Source: Sphingobacterium zeae
Lineage (GTDB): Bacteria > Bacteroidota > Bacteroidia > Sphingobacteriales > Sphingobacteriaceae
Direction of reading: 5' to 3'
NCBI RefSeq assembly: GCF_030818895.1
Contig: NZ_JAUTBA010000001.1
Span: 4,712,001 to 4,776,000 of the forward strand
Length of the DNA: 64,000 nt
Below the pieces are notes generated by a model. That model was not told where the DNA came from and ran no database searches. It worked only from the letters and a program-made list of their open reading frames with translations. This document shows positions 25,335 to 35,200 of the stretch, piece by piece (position 1 is the first letter of the stretch; each line of letters opens with the position of its first letter). A program made the position numbers and the translations under genes.

Positions 25335-27086
25335 ATGCACAGAACACACACTTGTGGCGAATTAACACTAGCTGACTTAGGGAAGACGGTTACCCTAAGT
25401 GGATGGGTTCAAAAATCCCGCGATTTAGGCGGTATGACTTTCATCGATGTTAGAGACCGATATGGTATCACACAATTAACGTTCAATGCAGATGATGATG
25501 CTTCCTTGCGCGCAAGCGCCCGTGAGCTCGGAAGAGAATATGTCATCAAGGTAACCGGAGAAGTTATCGAACGCTCGAATAAAAATGCTAAAATCTCGAC
25601 TGGAGATATTGAAATCAAGGTTTCAATTCTTGAAATATTAAATGCCGCTAAATTACCCCCTTTTACAATAGAAGATGAAACAGATGGTGGTGATGACATC
25701 AGAATGAAGTTCAGATACCTGGATTTGCGTCGTAACCCCGTACGTGAAAACCTTATTTTACGTCATAAGACCTCTCAAGAGGTACGCCGTTATCTTGACT
25801 CCCAAAACTTTCTGGAAGTAGAAACCCCCTATCTGATCAAATCAACTCCAGAGGGAGCACGCGACTTTGTCGTACCTTCCCGTATGAATCCTGGAGAATT
25901 TTATGCGTTACCACAATCCCCACAAACCTTCAAACAATTATTGATGGTTTCAGGTTTTGATCGCTATTTCCAAATTGTAAAATGTTTCCGTGATGAAGAT
26001 TTGCGTGCAGACCGTCAACCAGAGTTCACGCAAATAGACTGTGAAATGTCTTTTGTAGAACAGGAAGATGTTTTAAATATCTTCGAAGGGCTTGCAAAAC
26101 ATATTTTCAAAACAATCAAAGGTATTGATCTAGGTAACGTTCCACGCATGACATACGCAGACGCGATGCGTCTCTACGGATCCGACAAACCGGATATCCG
26201 ATTCGGAATGCAATTTGTCGAACTTAACGACCTGACCAAAGGAAAGGGTTTCCCAGTATTCGATGCAGCGGAATTAGTCGTAGGTATAAATGCTGAAAAC
26301 TGTGCCCATTACACCAGAAAACAATTAGATGCACTGACAGAATTCATCAAACGTCCACAAATAGGCGCAACCGGATTGGTTTATGCGCGTGTGAATGAAG
26401 ATGGTTCAGTCAAGTCCTCTGTGGATAAATTCTTCACCCCAGAACAACTTAGTGCAATCGCGACAGCGTTCCACGCGAAAACTGGCGATTTATTGCTAAT
26501 TATGGCAGGAGGAAAAGACAAAGTTCGCAAACAACTCAATGAATTACGCCTTGAAGTTGCGTCACAATTGGGTTTCCGTAATAAAGAAACCTTTGCTCCT
26601 TTATGGGTCGTTGATTTCCCGCTATTGGAATGGGACGAAGAAAACGGTCGTTACCACGCCATGCACCACCCGTTCACCTCGCCAAAACCGGAAGATATAC
26701 CGCTTTTAGATACCAACCCCGGAGAAGTAAGGGCAAATGCTTATGACTTTGTATTAAATGGCGTAGAAGTAGGTGGTGGATCAATCCGTATCCACGACAG
26801 AGAACTTCAATCGCTCATGTTCAAGCATTTAGGATTCAGCCCTGAAGAAGCAAAAAAACAATTTGGATTTCTGATGGAGGCCTTCACCTTCGGTGCTCCT
26901 CCACATGGCGGATTGGCTTTTGGTTTTGACCGACTGGTATCCTTATTGGCAGGCTTAGATTCTATCCGCGACGTCATCGCCTTCCCAAAAAATAACTCGG
27001 GAAGGGATGTTATGATTGACGCCCCGTCAACCATTCATCAAGAGCAGCTGGATGAGCTAAGCTTAAATATTGCGAGAAAAGCATAA
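25335..27086 (+). CDS. aspS: Aspartate--tRNA ligase
   Basis: A 583-residue bacterial-type class II aspartyl-tRNA synthetase. The N-terminal OB-fold binds the anticodon (VTLSGWVQKSRDLGGMTFID). The catalytic core shows motif 1 (LDSQNFLEVETPYLIKSTPEGA), motif 2 (FDRYFQIVKCFRDEDLRADRQPEFTQID as the FRDEDLRxDRQPEF signature) and motif 3 (GGLAFGFDRLVSLLAG). The GAD-type insertion domain typical of bacterial AspRS is present between motifs 2 and 3. Whether it is discriminating cannot be decided here. It is divergent from mraZ across a region carrying MraZ-like boxes and ends at its own terminator. Confidence 0.97.
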   Translation: MHRTHTCGELTLADLGKTVTLSGWVQKSRDLGGMTFIDVRDRYGITQLTFNADDDASLRASARELGREYVIKVTGEVIERSNKNAKISTGDIEIKVSILEILNAAKLPPFTIEDETDGGDDIRMKFRYLDLRRNPVRENLILRHKTSQEVRRYLDSQNFLEVETPYLIKSTPEGARDFVVPSRMNPGEFYALPQSPQTFKQLLMVSGFDRYFQIVKCFRDEDLRADRQPEFTQIDCEMSFVEQEDVLNIFEGLAKHIFKTIKGIDLGNVPRMTYADAMRLYGSDKPDIRFGMQFVELNDLTKGKGFPVFDAAELVVGINAENCAHYTRKQLDALTEFIKRPQIGATGLVYARVNEDGSVKSSVDKFFTPEQLSAIATAFHAKTGDLLLIMAGGKDKVRKQLNELRLEVASQLGFRNKETFAPLWVVDFPLLEWDEENGRYHAMHHPFTSPKPEDIPLLDTNPGEVRANAYDFVLNGVEVGGGSIRIHDRELQSLMFKHLGFSPEEAKKQFGFLMEAFTFGAPPHGGLAFGFDRLVSLLAGLDSIRDVIAFPKNNSGRDVMIDAPSTIHQEQLDELSLNIARKA

Positions 27087-27132
27087 ATTATGTAACTCGA
27101 TTTTCGAGAAACAATTTATTAACAGTATATTT

Positions 27133-27162
27133 AAAAGTTGGTAATTTTTACCAACTTTTTTT
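27133..27162 (+). terminator. Terminator of aspS
   Basis: AAAAGTTGGT (27133-27142) pairs with ACCAACTTTT (27150-27159) around a 7-nt loop and ends in seven T (27156-27162). Confidence 0.85.
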
Positions 27163-27182
27163 GTGAAAAATTAGCAGATTAG

Positions 27183-28571
27183 ATGGCAGAGAGTACCGCT
27201 AATGCATTTATTGAGGAAAGTGCGCGAAAAGCATTTGACACCAAACACCGCGATATTATCAATTACAATATCGACAAATACAGCATGGCTTTCGAAAAAG
27301 GCAAGAGCAAATTTGCAAATCTTGAAAATAGCAAGATAAAAGCTAATTTGATTAAGTGGAAGGTTATGGAAAATCTCGACCGCTACCTATTACAGTTTGA
27401 AGCCAATTTCACTGCCCGAGGTGGAAAAGTCATCTGGGCAAACGACGCTACAGAAGCACTGGAAGAGATATATGCAATTATTCAGCGTAAAAAGGCAAAG
27501 TCTGTAGTCAAGTCTAAATCGATGGCAACAGAAGAGATTGAGCTTAATCATTTTTTGGCTTCCAAAAATATTGATGCAATAGAAACCGATCTAGGGGAAT
27601 ATATCATTCAGCTGCTCGATCAAAAACCCTATCATTTTGTTACCCCAGCCATGCACTTGAGCCTGGAAGATATTGCTAAGCTTTTTCACGAAAAATTTGA
27701 CACCCCATTAGATGCTTCCGCAGAACAACTGACAATGAAAGCGCGTGAATTACTTCGTGATCGCTACTTATCAGCAGAAGTCGGAATTACTGGGGCAAAT
27801 TTTCTGATTGCTGAAACCGGTAGCCTAGCGATTACCGAAAATGAAGGAAATGCACGATTGACGTCGACGTTTCCAAAAACACATATCGCTGTAGTTGGAA
27901 TAGAGAAAATAATACCCAACTTACAGGACTTAGACCTATTTTGGCCGCTTTTATCAACACACGGTACTGGTCAGAATTTAACGGTTTACAATACACTACT
28001 TACAGGGCCTAAACAAGCTTACGAATCCGACGGTCCCGAAGAGATGTATGTTATTCTGCTGGACAATGGCCGAAGCAAACTGCTTGCTCAAAAAGAACAG
28101 CGTCAGGGCTTGTATTGCATCCGTTGCGGCGCCTGTCTAAATGTATGCCCGATCTATCAGAACATTGGTGGCCACACTTATGAAACAACTTATCAAGGCC
28201 CAATAGGATCCCTCATATCGCCGCATTTAAATGGAATGAAGGAATTTAAACACCTGAGCTACGCCTCTACACTTTGTGGAAAATGTACTGAGGTCTGTCC
28301 GGTCGGTATTGACATACAACGCATGCTTCTTGTGAACAGAAAAGATTCAGTTGATCAAGGTCTAGCTTCAAAAACGGAGCAAAAAGCTTGGCAGTGGTTC
28401 ACTTATGGAATTATGCGAAGAAAATTCGTCGATTTTTTCGGTGGAAAATTCAAAATTTTTTTCATCCGAAAGCTCTTTCAAAAAACATGGGGAGATCAAC
28501 GGGAGTTACCAAAATTGGCTGACAAATCGTTCTCCAAACAGTGGAAAGAACAACAAAAAAATAAAGAATAA
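27183..28571 (+). CDS. LutB-like iron-sulfur protein with LUD domain
   Basis: A 462-residue protein matching LutB of the LutABC (YkgEFG) lactate oxidation complex. The LUD (DUF162) domain spans about 60-300, with SKSMATEEIELNHFL and AETGSLAITENEGNARLTST. Two 4Fe-4S motifs follow: Cys312-xx-Cys315-xx-Cys318-xxx-Cys322-Pro and Cys365-xx-Cys368-xxx-Cys372-Pro. A C-terminal basic segment ends the chain. In other bacteria LutB works with LutA and LutC; neither is adjacent here, so the partner genes must be elsewhere or the role differs. Probably cytoplasmic or membrane-associated. Confidence 0.88.
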   Translation: MAESTANAFIEESARKAFDTKHRDIINYNIDKYSMAFEKGKSKFANLENSKIKANLIKWKVMENLDRYLLQFEANFTARGGKVIWANDATEALEEIYAIIQRKKAKSVVKSKSMATEEIELNHFLASKNIDAIETDLGEYIIQLLDQKPYHFVTPAMHLSLEDIAKLFHEKFDTPLDASAEQLTMKARELLRDRYLSAEVGITGANFLIAETGSLAITENEGNARLTSTFPKTHIAVVGIEKIIPNLQDLDLFWPLLSTHGTGQNLTVYNTLLTGPKQAYESDGPEEMYVILLDNGRSKLLAQKEQRQGLYCIRCGACLNVCPIYQNIGGHTYETTYQGPIGSLISPHLNGMKEFKHLSYASTLCGKCTEVCPVGIDIQRMLLVNRKDSVDQGLASKTEQKAWQWFTYGIMRRKFVDFFGGKFKIFFIRKLFQKTWGDQRELPKLADKSFSKQWKEQQKNKE

Positions 28572-28603
28572 AAAAAAAGAAAGAGGGAACCAACGGTTCC
28601 CTC
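28571..28603 (-). terminator. Terminator of the Glu/Lys-rich exported protein gene
   Basis: Perfect 9-bp arms GAGGGAACC (28583-28591) and GGTTCCCTC (28595-28603) with a 3-nt loop. On the minus strand a long T-rich tail follows (28582-28571), overlapping the convergent lutB-like stop codon. Confidence 0.75.
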
Positions 28604-28654
28604 CTCTACTAACACTCACCAATAATTAATATGAAAACTATCGTTGTTTACTGT

Positions 28655-29161
28655 TTATGATGATTTTACGTCGGCGTGATTTGATTTATTCACTTCTCCC
28701 TTTTTAAAGTCCTTTCTTTTGAGCTGTCTGTCTTTTTTCCAATGCTCTTTGTGCATTTTTCGATTTTCAACGTAAGAATCCTTTAACGTTTTTTGCTGCT
28801 CTGGGGTTAACATTTCCATCATTTTTTCATGCTCTGCAACACGCTGCTTTTTCATTTTTGCACGATGTTCCTTCCGTTCAACGGCTATTTTTTGATGTTC
28901 CTGTGCTTGCTTCAAATTAAATGCATAGATATCTTTACGCTGTTTATCCGTAAATTTTAGCTTTTGATCCATCCGATCAGTTTTCATCTTAGCTACTTCC
29001 TCAGGAGTTTTATTTTTAAAACCATCTTGCATCCTTCCGCTTTTATGTTTACGCATGGAAGTTTGCATTTCTTTCAATTCTGGTTTAACATCTTTTTTTT
29101 CTTGAGCGAAACCGGCTAACATCAATCCAGATAAAGCCAAACTTAACATCAATTTTTTCAT
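28655..29161 (-). CDS. Small exported Lys/Glu/Met-rich protein (Spy/DUF4890-like)
   Basis: A 168-residue protein from the ATG at 29161 with a clear signal peptide (MKKLMLSLALSGLMLAGFAQ). The mature chain is almost entirely helical and very rich in Lys, Glu, Met and Gln, with repeats of the form LKFTDKQRKDIYAFNLKQAQ and EKMMEMLTPEQQKTLKDSY. The LTPEQ pattern is shared with periplasmic Spy/CpxP-like and DUF4890 proteins, so a periplasmic chaperone or metal-binding role is possible, but the identity is not secure. It is downstream of tonB on the same strand with 127 bp between them. Confidence 0.65.
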   Translation of the reverse strand: MKKLMLSLALSGLMLAGFAQEKKDVKPELKEMQTSMRKHKSGRMQDGFKNKTPEEVAKMKTDRMDQKLKFTDKQRKDIYAFNLKQAQEHQKIAVERKEHRAKMKKQRVAEHEKMMEMLTPEQQKTLKDSYVENRKMHKEHWKKDRQLKRKDFKKGEVNKSNHADVKSS

Positions 29162-29288
29162 TTCTTTATTTTTTAAAACCAACAATCACTTTTTTAATAA
29201 GTACTCTTTTTCAACTTATTTATTAGTAAGAGCCGTATCGGCTATCAAAAGTTTAATTGATGATCTGTTAAATAAAGTTAAGAACCAT

Positions 29289-30197
29289 TTATTGTGAGAC
29301 GGCACTTAAACGGATCGGTAACGTATAGGCCACACGCACTTTAAGTCCATTTTGTACCCCTGGTTTCCATTTTTTCGCTTTCTTCAATAAGTTTATAGCA
29401 GCATCTCCTGTACCAAATTTCATATCACGTTTAACAGCAATATCTGTCAATGACCCATCTTTCTCAACGACAAAAGATACCTCTATAACCCCCGAAACTC
29501 CTTGGTCTAAGGCCTGTTGTGGAAAGTTATAATTCTCGGCGATCCACTTCATAAAGGCAGGCAGTCCCCCCAAAGGTGTTGGCATAATTTCTACCGATGT
29601 AAATGTACTGTTAGCATCAGCATCGGTTCCACTGCCGGATACCGAACCAATCCCGGAGCCAGTAATATCACCATCTCTTTTCGAAGAACCAAATTCACCG
29701 CGCGCAATATATGTACCCGATGGACTTGCCTTCAATGTAATCCTTGAAGTCATCGTATTTGGATTTTTCAGCTCATCCTGACTCACAAGTTCTTCCGTAA
29801 CTTGATTTGCTTTGGCCACTTTTATATCAGGCATTCTAACCAGATCAAATTTGGATACATCTTGGGCAACCTGCTGCGGGGCTTTCTCCTGCATCATGAC
29901 AGGTTCTTCGGGGACCTCCTCTTTCTCCTCTACCTTCTTTTGAATTTCTTCCAGCATGTCGGGCCCAACATCTTGTACTTTATAAATGACGGGCGGAACA
30001 GGTTGCTTTAAATATGTATTATATGCATAGGATCCTGCAATCAGCAAAACTGCAAAAGATACAACAATTCCCAAACCGACATTTGTTGCTTTGTCAGAGA
30101 GATTTCTCAACTCGTAAGCGCCGTACATTTTGTTGCGACCAGCAAAAATAACATCCAGCCATTCTTTGCGGTAAATATTCAATTTAGAGTTCATCAT
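29289..30197 (-). CDS. TonB family energy transducer
   Basis: A 302-residue inner-membrane protein that passes energy from ExbBD to outer-membrane receptors such as SusC. The cytoplasmic N-terminus (YRKEWLDVIFAGRNKMYGAY) is the one common to Bacteroidota TonB proteins. One membrane helix lies at about 36-57. A Pro/Glu/Val-rich spacer follows (EKVEEKEEVPEEPVMMQEKA), then the TonB C-terminal domain at about 210-300 (FPQQALDQGVSGVIEVSFVV, KKAKKWKPGVQNGLKVRVAY). Two adjacent ATG codons (30197, 30194) are equally possible starts. exbB and exbD are not adjacent. Confidence 0.9.
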   Translation of the reverse strand: MMNSKLNIYRKEWLDVIFAGRNKMYGAYELRNLSDKATNVGLGIVVSFAVLLIAGSYAYNTYLKQPVPPVIYKVQDVGPDMLEEIQKKVEEKEEVPEEPVMMQEKAPQQVAQDVSKFDLVRMPDIKVAKANQVTEELVSQDELKNPNTMTSRITLKASPSGTYIARGEFGSSKRDGDITGSGIGSVSGSGTDADANSTFTSVEIMPTPLGGLPAFMKWIAENYNFPQQALDQGVSGVIEVSFVVEKDGSLTDIAVKRDMKFGTGDAAINLLKKAKKWKPGVQNGLKVRVAYTLPIRLSAVSQ

Positions 30198-30262
30198 AAT
30201 ATTAAAGTTTAAATCTTTTCATTATGATGCACGAAAGCCTTATATTTCACAAAAAAATATAG

Positions 30263-31090
30263 ATGCTTATGAAGTCATTTTTTTCAGCTATTTTTCTACT
30301 TACATTATATGCTTGTGGCAACAATCAACAAGAATCAAAGACTGCAATTAAGCATGAAAATACGGAAGAAGCAATTTCACCCTATTTTGGTTTTTTAAAC
30401 CAGCAAAGAGACTCACTTATCGCTCTTCCGATGGATCAGGCAATGGAAAGTCCCGAAAAATATAATTATGTTATCGTAGAAGACCAAGTAAGCCCCCTTG
30501 AGTTTGTGCAGAATAAAACAGATAATAAGGGGAGCAACGGTAGACAGACCGCACAGAACTTTGCAAATAGTGAAGGTTCATTATTTAAAATTAGCACTGC
30601 AATTAAATCCGGCGAATTCGGTATGCTTGTCAACAAGGCTTTTATAGATCAATATAAAATCGAGAAGTTTACACAAGTTCAAAGAGAAACTTCCCAAAAA
30701 ATTAGGGAGCAACTTGAAAAAAAATACAACAGAAAGATTAACAAAAGTACAACTGTTGCCACCCTTAGCGACGGGTCCGAGTTTAACCTTACCGTGTTTG
30801 AAAATCAACAAGACTCTGCTTTAGCTGTATTTTCCTACGCAAAGGATGAACAGCTGATCAATTTGGATTTCCCAGCTTTATACGATGATATCAGCACTTG
30901 GCGTGTTGATGACGGAGGTCAGTTTGATAACGAGGCTTTTCAAATACTAACAGTATTGCGCTCTAAGCAAGGAATTGGTTTTATCAGTATCTTTTGGGGA
31001 GCTGAAGGTTATGAACTGAATTTCTACCAACCGAAGACAAACGTATTTACCTCGGCAGCACAAGCCTATGGATATAGTTCGCCATTATAA
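30263..31090 (+). CDS. Predicted lipoprotein of unknown function
   Basis: A 275-residue protein I do not recognise. It begins with a lipoprotein signal (FFSAIFLLTLYACGNN; lipobox LYAC, Cys near residue 18). The mature part has a low-complexity Gln/Asn/Lys-rich start, a helical charged stretch (VQRETSQKIREQLEKKYN) and a C-terminal half with alternating strands (ATLSDGSEFNLTVFENQQ, GIGFISIFWGAEGYELNFYQ), so a surface or periplasmic beta-rich domain is likely. It is divergent from tonB with a 65-bp gap and converges on tsaD. Confidence 0.7.
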   Translation: MLMKSFFSAIFLLTLYACGNNQQESKTAIKHENTEEAISPYFGFLNQQRDSLIALPMDQAMESPEKYNYVIVEDQVSPLEFVQNKTDNKGSNGRQTAQNFANSEGSLFKISTAIKSGEFGMLVNKAFIDQYKIEKFTQVQRETSQKIREQLEKKYNRKINKSTTVATLSDGSEFNLTVFENQQDSALAVFSYAKDEQLINLDFPALYDDISTWRVDDGGQFDNEAFQILTVLRSKQGIGFISIFWGAEGYELNFYQPKTNVFTSAAQAYGYSSPL

Positions 31091-31158
31091 AATTGTAACT
31101 ATGCTAAGTTTCCCATGAACAATGAAATTGCCGTGGGAAACTTGAAGCACCTACTTGA

Positions 31159-32160
31159 TTATAGATGCATCCTAGCCATAGGAGCCACATCCTGACCTAC
31201 AAAATCCTTCTTTAGAAATTTATGATAGCCTGCAATCGCAATCATCGCTGCATTATCCGTACAATAGTCAAATTTTGGTATGAAGACCCTCCAATTGTAT
31301 TTTTCACCCATTTCAATCAAGCTCTGTCGGAGACCAGAATTAGCCGAAACGCCCCCTGCGATAGCGATATCTTTCACGCCAGTTTCCTTTGCCGCTTTCT
31401 TTAATTTATTCAGCAGAATAGATACAATACGCGATTGTACACTGGCACACAAGTCGGCCATATTGTCTGTCAGAAAATCTGGATTCAGCTTCAGTTGGTC
31501 TTGAACCAAATAGAGTATTGCTGTTTTCAATCCTGAAAAACTGAAATTTAAACCGGGGATCTGTGGTTCAGGAAGCCTATAAGCGTTCGGATTTCCATCT
31601 TTAGCATATTTATCTATAAGCGGTCCACCCGGATAAGGAAGATTTAAGATTTTAGCTGTCTTATCAAAAGCCTCCCCCGCTGCGTCATCCAACGTCTCCC
31701 CTAAAAGTTCCATTTCAAAATAATCTTTCACCAATACAATTTGTGTATGACCACCTGAAACTGTAAGACATAAAAAAGGAAAGTTTGGCTTCGGATCTTC
31801 AATAAAATGAGCTAAAATATGCGCCTGCATGTGGTTTATATCAATTAAAGGAATATTTTGCGCAAGTGCAAATGACTTGGCAAAAGACGTTCCTACCAAA
31901 AGTGCACCTAATAATCCCGGCCCCCGTGTAAAACTCACTGCATCTATCTGATTTTTGCTTACTTTTGCTTGGCGAATGGCTTCGTGCACTGTTGGAATAA
32001 TATTTTGTTGATGAGCGCGAGAAGCCAACTCGGGAACTACTCCACCATATTTCGCGTGGATGGCCTGAGTGGCGATAACATTTGAGCGAATTTCACCGTT
32101 TATACAGATAGAAGCGGAGGTTTCATCACAAGAGGATTCGATCCCTAAAATAATAGCCAT
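31159..32160 (-). CDS. tsaD: tRNA N6-adenosine threonylcarbamoyltransferase TsaD
   Basis: TsaD transfers the threonylcarbamoyl group to A37 of ANN-decoding tRNAs, working with TsaB (4697-5404) and TsaE. The 333-residue ASKHA-fold protein begins ILGIESSCDETSASI, has the metal ligands His110 and His114 in NHMQAHILAH, the phosphate loop TVSGGHTQIVLV and the late IAGGVSANSGLRQ with DYCTDNAAMIA. A CAAAAGTA (TACTTTTG on the minus strand) at 32185-32192 may be its -7 element, within 25 bp of the start codon. Confidence 0.96.
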   Translation of the reverse strand: MAIILGIESSCDETSASICINGEIRSNVIATQAIHAKYGGVVPELASRAHQQNIIPTVHEAIRQAKVSKNQIDAVSFTRGPGLLGALLVGTSFAKSFALAQNIPLIDINHMQAHILAHFIEDPKPNFPFLCLTVSGGHTQIVLVKDYFEMELLGETLDDAAGEAFDKTAKILNLPYPGGPLIDKYAKDGNPNAYRLPEPQIPGLNFSFSGLKTAILYLVQDQLKLNPDFLTDNMADLCASVQSRIVSILLNKLKKAAKETGVKDIAIAGGVSANSGLRQSLIEMGEKYNWRVFIPKFDYCTDNAAMIAIAGYHKFLKKDFVGQDVAPMARMHL

Positions 32161-32212
32161 AGCTGGAGGTAATAAATTTTAATACAAAAGTATCAAAAAA
32201 ATAATTAAAATA

Positions 32213-35200
32213 GTGTCAATAGTCCTGGGTAGTATAGTCATTATACTGCTTGCATTGGCATTGTCCCTGCAGTTGAAGCCCGTACAAAACTATCTTGCAC
32301 AAAAAGCTGTAGACTATTTATCAAAGGAACTCAATACCAAAATAAGTCTCAAGAACATCTATTTCAAGCCCTTCAAATCTATTGTAGTAGAAGATTTTCA
32401 ACTCTATAGTCCGCAAGGAGAAAAAATAGTACATTCAGGCAAGCTAGAAGCTAATGTCAACCTTTCTGAGTTCATCGAGTCGAACAAGATTGTAATCAAT
32501 AAATTAACCATTGAAGACACTGAAGCTTCATTTGAACAATTTCGGGACAGCAGTAATATTTCATTTTTAATTCGGTATTTCACCCCACCAAAAAAAGAAA
32601 AAAAGAAAAGTTCAAAAAAACTCATCTTTGCGATCAAAGAAGTTATTATCAAAAACAATGCATTCAACTACATTGACCACAAACGTAAGCATTACAATAA
32701 AGTGGTTGATTTTGGAGATTTAGGAATATCCAAATTAAACGCTCATCTCGATAATATTAAAATGGATTCCAATCAATTTTCAGCAGATATTAAGACATTT
32801 AATCTGCATGAAAAGAAAGGGTTGGTTATTAAAGGTCTTCTTGCACGCACGACGATAAGCAATACAGCTATTGAACTCAGTGAACTGATGTTGGCAACCA
32901 ACCGTTCGACATTCAAGAATTATATCAAACTTAGTTATAAAAGCTTTGATGACTTTTCTGACTTCATCAATAAGGTTCACATACAACTTCGAGCACGGGA
33001 TTCCCGGATTCATTCGGAAGACATTGCTTTCTTCTCCTCCCCCATGCACCAAGTCAAATTTGATGTCCATATTAAAAAAGCAAATTTGGAAGGTACAGTG
33101 TCGGCAATCAACGCCAGTCAGGTCGATTTAACAATCGGTAAGAAAACAAACTTAGCAGGTGATCTACAAATTATTGGGCTACCTGACATCGATAAAACAG
33201 ATTTCATCATTCCACAGATAGCAATTTCGTCCGAACATAAAGACTTAAATCGGGTTATTGCCGATTTAGGAAATCTAAAAAACTTTAAACTCCCTGAAAT
33301 TGTTCAGCTTTTCAATAAATTTTCTTTCAAAGGAAGTCTAAATGGCCTATACAATAAATTTAAGACCGAGGGAGTATTCACAACTGCAATCGGTAATGTT
33401 GAAGCCGACGCCTTATTGAATATCCAGAAGGAAATAAAATACGCGGGCAATTTTCAATCTAAAAAGTTCGATATAGGAACGATTACAAAAATAAAAGATT
33501 TAGGAACAACAGGGTTCAATCTACAAATAGACGGAACAGGCACCGAACCAAAAAAGCTCGCATTAAAAATAAAAGGAAATCTGACAAACTTCAACTTCAA
33601 AAATTACAGTTACCAAAGTGTTCAGATTGAAGGAAATACAGCCAAACAACTGTTCCTTGGCTCCGGAAAAATATCCGATCCAAATTTAAAATTACAGTTT
33701 ACAACAGATATTGACTGGTCCGCCACACCCAATTATCATCTAGATGCTGATATTCAGCAAGCTAATCTAAAAAAAATCAACTTCTTTCAAGGAGATTCCA
33801 TCAACATTACGAACACAAAATTCCATACCAACTTAATTGGGGATAATATTAATAACATTACCGGTGAGTTTATATCAGACAGTTTAAGCTTCACCTCGTC
33901 GAAGGGGCAATTTGTTATACGAAACATCAATTTTCTAGCAGAAGGAGATGAAAATGCTCGATCGTTAACCTTGCAGTCCGCTATCGGGCATATCGACCTC
34001 AAAGGAAGAATAGACCTTAATACGATAGTTCCTTATTTTAAAGCTTTAGCGATGCGCTATGCCCCAGCTATCGGTTTTGAGAAGGACAAGTTTACCCGTC
34101 AAGACTTTGACCTCAATATTAATATTACTTATTTTAAGCCTATCGCAACGTTCTTTAAAAAAGATATCGCGCTGGACAGCGGTGCAACATTGAACGCCAA
34201 ATTTGAAAGTGAAAAACAAACGGCTAATTTTAATTTTTACGCGCCTGAGTTGAAGTACAATGGTATTCGACTCACTCACCTGATTATCGATCAAAATGCC
34301 AATTTGAAAAATATGGAACTGCAGACCTCCATTGATCGAATTAACTTTACCGACAGTACTTATATTAAAAACGTCAATATTTCAAACACGCTGGCAAACG
34401 ATAGTTTACAATTCAACATCAAAATGTCGGAACTAGAGGCAAGTAACAGCCTAGATTTGAATGGAGTCATCCGTTTCGCTCATGCCAAACCTGCCTATAT
34501 CAATTTCTATCCCTCGAATATTTTGATCAATAGAGAGAGCTGGATAGTCAATAATGATGCACAGCTGAAAATATCGAAAGGAAAATGGTACTTTGAAAAA
34601 CTAACGCTAAGTCATGATAACCAAAAGGTCCACATTGACGGTATACTTTCCAATGAAGAAAGTGATCAGATCAATCTCAAATTTCAGGACTTTAACCTCA
34701 CCTCCTTAAATGGTATAACCAAGCCTTACGGCATCAATCTCTCCGGAAATATGAACGGAAATATTGAAGTTAACGCTGTGTTTAAATCTCCCTTTGTGGT
34801 AGCCAATATAAAGACTTCTCCTATCCTCTATAACAATATTCCCATCGGTTCACTGGCGCTTAGTGCTAATTACGACCCCGAAAATCAACACGTAAAACTA
34901 GATAGCAAGATCGAAGAAGGTAATAAATTGATTCAGCTACAAGGTTCTTATAATCACTTAAATGAAAATAATAAGCTTAATCTTAAAGCCAAACTCGCAA
35001 ATACAGATGTATTTATTTTCCAGCCATTTTTACGAAGCTTAGTATCCAATATTCAGGGAAAAGTGAACGCAGATCTTACGATTGAAGGTGACATTCTAAA
35101 TCCCAAAATTACAGGCGACGGCAAATTAGAAAATGCTTCGATGGTTATCAATTATCTAAAAACCCCCTATCGGCTTTCTGATAAAATTGAGCTTACCAAC

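Noticed and set aside
27097..27109. Small palindrome CTCGATTTTCGAG just after aspS
   Set aside because: Too short and without a T run; the real terminator is at 27133-27162.
31106..31143. Inverted repeat AAGTTTCCCA / TGGGAAACTT between convergent genes
   Set aside because: The 10-bp arms are perfect but enclose 18 nt and lack a T tract on either strand, so it was not called a terminator; it may be a site for another process.
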